Source of the DNA: Bog-950 sp964615305
GTDB taxonomy: Bacteria; Bacteroidota; Bacteroidia; Chitinophagales; LD1
Assembly (NCBI GenBank): GCA_964615305.1
Contig: CAZTNA010000015.1
Span: forward strand, 1-64,000
DNA: 64,000 nt
Direction: 5' to 3'
Below the pieces are notes generated by a model. It made no database searches, was not told where the DNA came from, and saw only the letters and a list, made by a program, of their open reading frames with translations. Shown piece after piece: positions 1 through 7,600 of this stretch. Made by a program: the position numbers and the translations under genes. Positions within the stretch are counted from its first letter, which is position 1; every line of letters begins with the position of its first letter.

Positions 1-599
1 GGGGTGCCATTGTTTACAATGTGCCATTGGCGGTTGTAAAGCGGGTCGTTACTGCATACAATAGGATTAAGAAAATAGTTGGGTGAAGCATATTCGCACC
101 AACCGTTAGCTTCGAGCAGGGCGCAAACTTCTATTGTGTTTATGTGTGAAGATTCGAGATTGGAGATTGAATACAAATTAGGGATATACTTATCTGCAAC
201 CGGAGCAGATAAATTGAGTCGCTGAAGTGTTTCTTCGAGCAAGGGTTCAAAATTTTTTTCTTTAAGTTTTACAAAACACGAGTTAAGAACACCTGCATAA
301 TGCTTGCCATCTGTCATAAAGAATGAAACAAAGTTTACTTCTGGCTGTGTTGTAAAATATTGTAGCGCCTTGCCATAGTCAGAAACCACACAAACGGTAA
401 GTGCAGGAGTTGGAATATGATAGAAAGAGGAAACAACTCCCGAAGAATGCAAAATATTTTCGCGTGTCTGTTCGGTTATGCTTTTATCAAACTGCAAAAG
501 TAAGCGGTCTGTGGCTACATGTTTTTTATAGTCAGTAAAATTACTGGCGAACGTATGTTTAAAAAATAGAAAAGCGACCATCAGATAAATCTGTTTCAT
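1..599 (-). CDS. S8 (subtilisin-like) serine peptidase, N-terminal part only
   Basis: The frame opens at the ATG at 599 and stays open to base 1, so the gene leaves the window on the left. About 199 residues are visible. They begin with a hydrophobic signal peptide (MKQIYLMVAFLFF) and continue with a propeptide-like segment. The last residues read NDPLYNRQWHIVNNGT, which matches the stretch just before the catalytic Asp in many secreted subtilases (NDPxxxxQWxxxNxG). The catalytic Asp, His and Ser all lie outside the window. The start is one base from the stop of the DUF1295 gene upstream, so the two are probably co-transcribed. Family assignment rests on the NDP...QWH...NNG motif only. A C-terminal T9SS sorting domain would be expected but cannot be seen. 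Confidence 0.7.
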   Translation of the reverse strand, partial: MKQIYLMVAFLFFKHTFASNFTDYKKHVATDRLLLQFDKSITEQTRENILHSSGVVSSFYHIPTPALTVCVVSDYGKALQYFTTQPEVNFVSFFMTDGKHYAGVLNSCFVKLKEKNFEPLLEETLQRLNLSAPVADKYIPNLYSISNLESSHINTIEVCALLEANGWCEYASPNYFLNPIVCSNDPLYNRQWHIVNNGT

Positions 600-600
600 G

Positions 601-1380
601 TTATTGTTTTAGTTTTGAAAACCATGGCACAAAGAAGCTTGTATTCTTCTTATAGAGTAAATATTCCTCGTTCCCCTCATACTTTTTCTCTTGCCGGGGA
701 ACTCCCGAAAAACGTAGCAACAAAATGGTGAGCAATACCGGTGACCACACAGAAATATACCATTGACCTGATGGAATAGCCATCAGAAAGATCCCCCACC
801 ACACCAACACTTCTCCAAAATAATTTGGGTGGCGGCTATATTTCCAAAGTCCTTTTTTCATGATGGGCTTATGCGGATGTGGGTTATGCTTGAACATGTA
901 CATTTGATAATCGCCTACTACTTCAAAGAAAAAACCCACACACCACACAGTACAACCAGCCGGATACAGAATTTTGTATGACTTAAACAAACTCAAGTCA
1001 GAATTTATTACCACAATAGGTAGCGTAATGACAAACATAACTACACCTTGCAGCATAAATACCTGAAAAAAAGAGCGCATCGCAAAACTGCTTCCCCACT
1101 CTTTTCTCCAATTGGCATAGCGAAAATCTTCAGGTTGCCCTATATTTCTGATACCGATATAGATAGCCAGCCGCAAACCCCAAACTATCACCAGATAACT
1201 CACCAACTTCTGATGAAAACGTTCATCTCCATCCAGAAAAAAAGTGGCAATAGTGACGATGATGAAACCCAAGCCCCACCCTATATCTACTATGCTATTG
1301 TTTTTTATCAGCATAGCAACCACAAACATCAACAGCATAAAACTGAAGATACAAATAGCTGATAGTAAAAACGGATTCAT
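601..1380 (-). CDS. DUF1295 / steroid 5-alpha-reductase-like membrane protein
   Basis: This 259-residue protein has about six hydrophobic segments. Residues 183-190 read RHPNYFGE, with GLWKYS just before and WWGIFL just after. This is the hallmark of DUF1295 proteins, which belong to the steroid 5-alpha-reductase and isoprenylcysteine methyltransferase superfamily. The conserved SxxDIGWG-like motif near residue 30 (NSIVDIGWG) fits the same family. Substrate is unknown; family members reduce double bonds or methylate lipid-like molecules at the membrane. The stop lies one base from the subtilase start, suggesting an operon without any implied functional link. Confidence 0.85.
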   Translation of the reverse strand: MNPFLLSAICIFSFMLLMFVVAMLIKNNSIVDIGWGLGFIIVTIATFFLDGDERFHQKLVSYLVIVWGLRLAIYIGIRNIGQPEDFRYANWRKEWGSSFAMRSFFQVFMLQGVVMFVITLPIVVINSDLSLFKSYKILYPAGCTVWCVGFFFEVVGDYQMYMFKHNPHPHKPIMKKGLWKYSRHPNYFGEVLVWWGIFLMAIPSGQWYISVWSPVLLTILLLRFSGVPRQEKKYEGNEEYLLYKKNTSFFVPWFSKLKQ

Positions 1381-1545
1381 GTATTAAATGTAAAAAATAC
1401 CCTAACAGCTTAGTTTACTGAACAGTTAAAACTAACGGTTTGTCATAAAGAACATAAGTAACCAAAAACCTAAATCAGCTTAAGTGTTTACTGATGTAAT
1501 CAACCATTTGAATAGTAAAACTACTTGCTGATTGAGGGTCACTTA

Positions 1546-1583
1546 ATAAAAGAGCCGCCTCAATTAGTTATGAGCCGGCTCTT
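1546..1583 (-). terminator. Rho-independent terminator of queA
   Basis: Inverted repeat AAGAGCCG (1550-1557) and CGGCTCTT (1576-1583) separated by 18 bases. Read on the minus strand it is followed by TTTTATT. It lies 18 bases beyond the queA stop. The long loop makes it a modest-strength call. The rest of the 1381-1600 gap shows no credible gene. Confidence 0.55.
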
Positions 1584-1600
1584 GTCTATGTACGAGGCTT

Positions 1601-2650
1601 TTACAGTATTAGCATGGCATCGCCATAAGTAAGGAACTTGTACTTTTCCTTAGCTGCTTGTTCGTATGCACGCATTATTAAATCGTATCCGCCAAAAGCT
1701 GCTGTCATAATCATTAAGCTCGATTTTGGCGAGTGGAAATTAGTAAGCATGGCGTTGGCAATACTGAAATCATAAGGTGGGTGGATGAAAAGGTTTGTCC
1801 AGCCGGTGAATGGTTTCAGATAATGCTCAGCCGAAACTGCCGACTCAATAGCACGGATGGTGGTGGTGCCCACAGCACAAATGCGTTTGCCGTTGTCTTT
1901 GGCAGCATTTACAATTTTTGCAGCGCGCTCAGGAACAAAAATTTCTTCAGCATCCATCTTATGCTTTGATAAATCTTCCACATCAATAGTGCGGAAAGTA
2001 CCAAGACCTGTGTGAAGGGTAATTTCAGCCAGCTCTACCCCTTTAATTTCCATGCGCTTTAAAAGTTCGCGGCTAAAGTGCATACCCGCAGTAGGTGCCG
2101 AAACGGCTCCTTCTACCTTTGCAAACACCGTTTGGAAACGCTCAGCATCTAAAGGTTCTACAGGGCGCTTAATGTACTTAGGCAGCGGTGTTTCGCCCAG
2201 GCCGAAAAGTATTTTCTTGAACTTGTCGTAGTCGCCATCATATAAGAAACGGATAGTTCTGCCGCGTGAAGTGGTGTTGTCAACCACTTCTGCAATCAAA
2301 TCATCGTCTTTTCCAAAGTAAAGTTTGTTGCCCACACGAATTTTGCGGGCAGGGTCAACCAATACATCCCACAAAAATTGCTTTTGGTTCAGTTCGCGGA
2401 GAAGAAACACTTCAATCTTAGCGCCTGTTTTTTCCTTGGTGCCGTAAAGGCGGGCAGGGAACACCTTGGTGTTGTTAAGAATCAGCACGTCACCATCGCC
2501 AAAGTATTTCTGGATGTCGTGAAATTTTTTGTGTTCGATTTTGCCGGTTTTACGGTCAACTACCATCAGCTTGCTTTCATCGCGGTTTTTAGCCGGATAC
2601 ATGGCTATGGCATCTTTGGGCATGTTAAACCCGAAATTGGAGAGTTTCAT
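1601..2650 (-). CDS. queA: S-adenosylmethionine:tRNA ribosyltransferase-isomerase QueA
   Basis: QueA transfers the ribosyl part of SAM to 7-aminomethyl-7-deazaguanine in tRNA, giving epoxyqueuosine, the penultimate queuosine step, in the cytoplasm. The 349-residue length is normal. Family landmarks are FPARLYG near residue 65, the SAPTAGMHFS block near residue 185, HTGLGTFRTI near residue 213 and VGTTTIRAIES near residue 260. The C-terminal FHSPKSSLMIMTAAFGG segment is also typical. The gene has its own TATTTTTG promoter-like element about 60 bases upstream and a hairpin terminator downstream, so it is probably monocistronic. No other queuosine gene is in the window. Confidence 0.97.
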   Translation of the reverse strand: MKLSNFGFNMPKDAIAMYPAKNRDESKLMVVDRKTGKIEHKKFHDIQKYFGDGDVLILNNTKVFPARLYGTKEKTGAKIEVFLLRELNQKQFLWDVLVDPARKIRVGNKLYFGKDDDLIAEVVDNTTSRGRTIRFLYDGDYDKFKKILFGLGETPLPKYIKRPVEPLDAERFQTVFAKVEGAVSAPTAGMHFSRELLKRMEIKGVELAEITLHTGLGTFRTIDVEDLSKHKMDAEEIFVPERAAKIVNAAKDNGKRICAVGTTTIRAIESAVSAEHYLKPFTGWTNLFIHPPYDFSIANAMLTNFHSPKSSLMIMTAAFGGYDLIMRAYEQAAKEKYKFLTYGDAMLIL

Positions 2651-2711
2651 TGTTTATGGTTTGAATTTTACGGAATTCAAATCTTCAGAACGCTTCTGAA
2701 TTTTGAGGGCG

Positions 2712-2719
2712 CAAAAATA
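2712..2719 (-). promoter_or_regulatory. -7-like promoter element upstream of queA
   Basis: Minus-strand TATTTTTG followed by CGCCCTC exactly fits the Bacteroidota -7 consensus TAnnTTTG. It lies 61 bases upstream of the queA ATG. No clear -33 TTG is present at the expected distance. Confidence 0.45.
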
Positions 2720-2764
2720 AACGCGGAACTGAAAGTTCCTAATTGAAAAGCGAATACGTGACGA

Positions 2765-3694
2765 TTAAATGGCTAAAATTTTCTGCAAAAGCACTTCGGC
2801 TATTCGCTGTTTGCTTTCGTGGGTCCAGCCGGCTATGTGGGGGCTTAGCAAAATGCGGTTATCGGCTGTCAGTGCATTGAAGGTTTCTTTTTCGGCTTCA
2901 GAGAACGAGGCAAGTTTTTCGTTTTCCAGCACATCGAGTGCTGCTGCGGTAACTTTACCTTCATGCAAAGCACGAAGCAGGTCGGTTGTTTTTAGAACTT
3001 TTCCTCTGGAGGTATTTACCAGCCAAACAGATTTTTTAAAGGTGGAAAGAAACCGATAGTCCACCATCCACTCTGTTTCATTTGTAAGCGGCAGGTGAAT
3101 GCTCAGCACATCTGCCTGCTCGAAAATTTCAGTAAGTGTTGATTGTTTTACAAATCCGCTGCTAAAGTTATTGAGGTATTTATCGTAAGCCAAAACAGTT
3201 ACCTCAAAGCCGCTCAATAATTTGGCAAACGTCTGCGCAGTGTTGCCATACGCCAACAGCCCGATGGTTTTTCCGCTTAGCTCGTTTCCGCGGTTGGGTT
3301 CGCGCACCCATTGGTTGTTTTTTATTTGTTCATACGCTCTCGGCAGGTTATTCATAATGCTGAGCAACATGCCCAGCGCATGTTCTGCCACAGCATTTCT
3401 GTTTCCTTCGGGCGAATTGATAACTGCCACGCCTCTCTTCTCTGTCTCTTCTAAATCAATTACTTCTAAACCTGAACCTGCACGCGCTACAAATTTCAGT
3501 TTGGCGGCTTTTGCCAAAAGTTCTTTTCCTGCATATACTTTACTGTTGATGATTAGCCCTGTGTAGCGTTCAATAATTTCTAAAACCTCTGCGGCTGAAA
3601 TATTGGGACGGTAGTCAACCGTATAGCCGTATTGCTCTAAGCCGTTTTTGAGCAAAGGGTGAAGTTCATCGGTAATTAGAATTTCAGGTTTCAT
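2765..3694 (-). CDS. D-isomer-specific 2-hydroxyacid dehydrogenase (NAD-dependent)
   Basis: This 309-residue protein has the two-part D-2-hydroxyacid dehydrogenase fold. Visible landmarks are the catalytic Arg in NTSRGKVL near residue 230, a Glu near residue 260 and the catalytic His in SPHIAGWTHES near residue 288. The family includes phosphoglycerate dehydrogenase SerA, but there is no C-terminal ACT domain and the protein is short, so the exact substrate is open. One oddity: the dinucleotide-binding GxGxxG appears as AYGNTA at residues 148-153, with Ala at the first and last glycine positions. The start overlaps the rsmA stop by 4 bases (ATGA), so it is translationally coupled to rsmA. Confidence 0.85.
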   Translation of the reverse strand: MKPEILITDELHPLLKNGLEQYGYTVDYRPNISAAEVLEIIERYTGLIINSKVYAGKELLAKAAKLKFVARAGSGLEVIDLEETEKRGVAVINSPEGNRNAVAEHALGMLLSIMNNLPRAYEQIKNNQWVREPNRGNELSGKTIGLLAYGNTAQTFAKLLSGFEVTVLAYDKYLNNFSSGFVKQSTLTEIFEQADVLSIHLPLTNETEWMVDYRFLSTFKKSVWLVNTSRGKVLKTTDLLRALHEGKVTAAALDVLENEKLASFSEAEKETFNALTADNRILLSPHIAGWTHESKQRIAEVLLQKILAI

Positions 3695-4473
3695 TTTACA
3701 GCAGCGCGTTGAATCATTAAAGCTAATTCGTGAAACTGTTCAACGGAAATTTGTTCGGGGCGCAGATTAAAAATCTCCAAAACGGCTATTTCTTTTCCGC
3801 CAATAAATTCTTTTAAACTGTTGCGGAGTGTTTTTCTGCGCTGGTTGAAGGCAGCTTTCACTATCCGCTTAAAGAGGGTTTCATCGAAATTCAATTGCAG
3901 GTTCTCTATGCGTTCTAACCGAATAATGCCGCTCATTACTTTAGGTGGTGGGGTAAAACTTTCGGGGTGTATATCGAACAGGTACTCGCAACGGAAGTAT
4001 GTTTGGGTCAACACACTGGTAATGCCATAGTCCTTACTGCCGTGTTTGGCAGCTATGCGCTGTGCCACTTCTTTTTGAAACATACCCGTCATGCGCTGCA
4101 CTTTTTCGCGCTCGTCAATTATTCTGAAAACTATTTGCGATGAAATATTGTAAGGGAAATTGCCTACCACATGAGTTGGGTTTTGCATAAAACCCAAATC
4201 GGTTTGCAGAAAATCTTCGTGCAGTAATTTGCTGCGCAGTGCCGGATGTGTTTGTGTTAAATGAGCCGCCCAGCGGTCGTCTAATTCTACCACATAAAAT
4301 GCGGGGTGGTTCTGCTTTAGCAGGTACTTGGTTAAAGCGCCAGCACCCGGGCCTATTTCCACCACGGTTTTAAAAGGGTGTAAATCGCCAATGGCTTCGG
4401 CAATGCGCTGAAGAATGTATTCATCGTTTAAAAAATGTTGTCCGAGCGATTTTTTTAAATGCAGTGCCGCCAT
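3691..4473 (-). CDS. rsmA: 16S rRNA (adenine1518-N6/adenine1519-N6)-dimethyltransferase RsmA (KsgA)
   Basis: RsmA dimethylates two adjacent adenines in the 3' terminal hairpin of 16S rRNA during late 30S assembly. The 260-residue length is normal. The N terminus KKSLGQHFL is a family hallmark. SAM motif I is EIGPGAGALT at residues 39-48, and the catalytic motif IV is NFPYNISS at residues 105-112. The C terminus has the helical domain with FNQRRKTLRNSL. A TATATTCG element ends only 5 bases before the ATG, so the transcript may be leaderless. The dehydrogenase gene follows with a 4-base overlap. Confidence 0.97.
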   Translation of the reverse strand: MAALHLKKSLGQHFLNDEYILQRIAEAIGDLHPFKTVVEIGPGAGALTKYLLKQNHPAFYVVELDDRWAAHLTQTHPALRSKLLHEDFLQTDLGFMQNPTHVVGNFPYNISSQIVFRIIDEREKVQRMTGMFQKEVAQRIAAKHGSKDYGITSVLTQTYFRCEYLFDIHPESFTPPPKVMSGIIRLERIENLQLNFDETLFKRIVKAAFNQRRKTLRNSLKEFIGGKEIAVLEIFNLRPEQISVEQFHELALMIQRAAVK

Positions 4474-4478
4474 TGGCG

Positions 4479-4486
4479 CGAATATA
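4479..4486 (-). promoter_or_regulatory. -7-like promoter element (TATATTCG) at rsmA
   Basis: Minus-strand TATATTCG followed by CGCC. Five bases separate it from the rsmA ATG. It differs from TAnnTTTG only by C for T at position 7, the same variant seen at many other starts in this window. Confidence 0.4.
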
Positions 4487-4595
4487 GGTTTCGTGAGAAT
4501 ACGTGGGTTAATCGGCTTGGTTCCTCAATTGCAGATACAAAAGCTGCTCTGGTGCAGTCAAGCCAAAGTGCAACTAACTTATGTTGCTATTCTTT

Positions 4596-4603
4596 TATTT
4601 TTG
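4596..4603 (+). promoter_or_regulatory. -7-like promoter element for the 1574-residue surface protein
   Basis: Plus-strand TATTTTTG fits TAnnTTTG exactly and ends 21 bases before the chosen ATG at 4625. Its position supports that start over the more upstream in-frame ATG at 4415, which would place the element inside the coding region. Confidence 0.4.
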
Positions 4604-4624
4604 GCAGACACCTTTTTCCTGGTT

Positions 4625-7600
4625 ATGAAAAAACTTTACCTGCTATTGATATTGGCCTGTTTTAATTTGGTGTTGGCGGCTCAGGGTGAAACAAATATTT
4701 GGTATTTCGGGCAGTTTGCCGGTGTTGACTTTAATGGAGGAAATCCTGTAGCATTAACCAATGGTGCGCTTAGTACATCTGAAGGCAGTGCTACAATATG
4801 CGACAAAAATGGTTCTCTTCTTTTTTACACTGATGGCATAACCGTTTGGAACAAAAACCATCTGCAAATGCCTAACGGCACTGGCTTGTTGGGAGACCCC
4901 TCGACAGCTCAGTCAGCTATTATTGTCCCTAAGCCGGGCAGCACTACACGCTATTTTATATTTACCGTAGCAGCGCAAGGAAACCCCGGAGGGTTTTGTT
5001 ACTCGGAAGTAGATTTGAGTTTAAACGGTGGATTAGGCGATGTGTTGGTGGCCAACAAGAACACACAACTCTTTACACCATCAGTTGAAAAAACAACAGC
5101 TGTAATGCATTCGAACGGATTGTACGTTTGGGTGCTGGGGCATGGTTTAAACAACAACCGCTATTATGCCTATTTGGTAACATGTAATGGTGTATCGAGT
5201 CCAATAGTTAGCGATGTGGGCCAGGTAGAAGGCTGGCCCGGCTGGGGTTGTTTAACGGCTTCACCGGATGGAACAAAGTTAGCCACGGCCATGCGCAGTG
5301 TTGGTTTCGAACTGCTTGATTTCAATAACAGCACCGGTGTAGTTTCTAATCCTGTTTTTTTAGGCAACCCCAACGAAAGCTACGGGGTTTCTTTCTCACC
5401 TGATAACAATGTATTGTACGGGTTAAAGATTAATGGCGGTGGAATTTGGCAGTGGAACCTTCAGGCGGGCAGCCCCGCAGCTATAGTCGCATCTATTATA
5501 CAAATAGGAACAAGCGGAGGTACAGGTTCACCATACACAGGCGGAACTATGCAATTGGGCCCTGACGGAAAAATATACATTACCCAATACGCGCAACCTT
5601 ACCTAAGTGCAATTAATAGCCCAAACGCATTGGGTGTGGCGTGTAATCTGCAGTTGAATGCAGTTGATTTGGCTGGTCGAAATTCGATACTTGGGTTACC
5701 GCCTTTTATTCAGAGCTATTTTGACACATCCGCACTGATAAATACATCGGGTTATTGTTCGGGTAAACCGGTTAGTTTTTCCATCAGTGGCAACACAGCT
5801 TTCTTTGATTCAGTAAAGTGGAGTTTCGATGATGCTGCTTCAGGTGCTGCAAATTTTTCCAGCGCACTTTCTCCGGTGCACACATTTGCAACTGCGGGCA
5901 GTTACAACGTACAACTTATCAGGTTCCTGGATTGTATTTCTGACACATCTCTTATAGCTGTAACTGTTATTGGCCCAGCTTTTACTACTCAAAACATTAC
6001 AATATGCCCGGGTGGATCTTATACTTTGCCGGCTGGTGGTGCGGCTAATGTTGCCGGTACGTACATTGATACATTATCCGCTTCAAATACGTGCGACAGT
6101 ATAATTACCACCCATATTACTGTGGCAACGCTTACTGTAGATGCAGGAGCCAACTCAGTAATATGCAATGGCTCGTCTGCTCAACTAAATGCTACTGGCG
6201 GTTTGATTTATTCCTGGACTCCGGTCGGTACGCTCAGCAATGCGAATATTCCCAACCCGGTTGCAACGCCCGTTAACACTACCACATACACAGTATCTAC
6301 GCAAGTGGAGGTAGGCAATGCAATTAACAATGGAGATTTTACTGCTGGAAATACAGGTTTCTCGTCCTCTTATAATTATACCCCTCCTCCCAATACATCA
6401 GAAGGGCAATACTGGGTTGCGGCCAATGCTCAACCATGGAATGGCGGCATGGCACCTTGTGGCGACCACACCAGCGGTAACGGAAACATGCTTTTGGTAA
6501 ATGGATCTACCACAGCCAATGTGTCTATTTGGTGCCAAACAGTAAGCGTATTGCCAAATTCTACTTATGCTTTCAGCACATGGTTAACTTCATTAACTCC
6601 CGGAAATCCCGCACAACTTCAGTTTTCAATAAATGGCTCTCTCATAGGCTCAGTATTTACAGCATCCGGCACCACTTGTTTGTGGCAGCAGTTTTATGCT
6701 ACGTGGAGTTCGGGCATCAACACTTCAGCTAATATTTGTATTGTAAATCAAAATACACTGGCAAACGATAATGATTTTGCTATTGACGACATTTCCTTTT
6801 CACAATTGTGCACAGCTACCGATACCGTGGTTGTAACCGTACACCCGGTTTACAACAACACAGTTAATGCAACTATTTGTTCAAACGAAGTATATCAACT
6901 ACCCGATGGCAGCACCGCATCTGCAACAGGTATTTACATTGACACATTGTACACCGTAAACGGATGCGATAGCATTATCACCACTAATTTAACCGTGAAT
7001 TCAACGTACGCTTACACTGTAAACCAAACTATTTGCCCGAGCGATATGTATTTGCTACCCGGAGGAAGTTTTGTAAATACAACAGGGGTGTATGTAGATA
7101 CACTGATTACTATTTACGGATGCGACAGCGTTATAACTACTAACCTGACAGTAGTTCCTCCCAATATAAATGTTACCGCTGATACATCTGTTTGCTTAAA
7201 CAGTTCAGTACAGTTAAATGCCAGTGGCGGACTTTTTTCGTACAGCTGGTCGCCCAACACCGGATTAACAGATAGCAGTATTGCCAACCCTATAGCCACA
7301 CCACAACAAACCACTACTTATTTTGTTACTACTCAAGTGGCCTCCGGTGACTTAATAGGCAATGGAAATTTTGAAGGTGGCAATGCCGGTTTCAGCAGCG
7401 CATACGCTTATCAAAACGATTTAACCCCGGCCGGCACGTATTATATAGGAGCTAACCCCAATACCTATCATGGCGGGTTTTCGGCTTGCACCGACCACAC
7501 TTCGGGTAGTGGAAACATGATGATAGTAAATGGTTCAGGCACACCAAATACCAACGTGTGGTGTCAATCAATAAATGTAATGCCCAATGCCGATTATGCA

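Noticed and set aside
1048..1362. Plus-strand 104-codon reading frame and many similar antisense frames across the window
   Set aside because: They lie opposite strong genes (here the DUF1295 gene), have low-complexity composition and no family motifs, so they are shadows of the real frames.
1486..1572. A 28-codon minus-strand frame ending in QMVDYISKHLS that looks like the tail of an enzyme
   Set aside because: It has no start codon in a sensible place, overlaps the queA terminator hairpin, and a stop closes it at once upstream. It could be a gene remnant but is too short to support.
4415..4624. N-terminal extension of the giant surface protein
   Set aside because: It overlaps rsmA in antisense, lacks a signal peptide, and would place the TATTTTTG promoter-like element within coding sequence.
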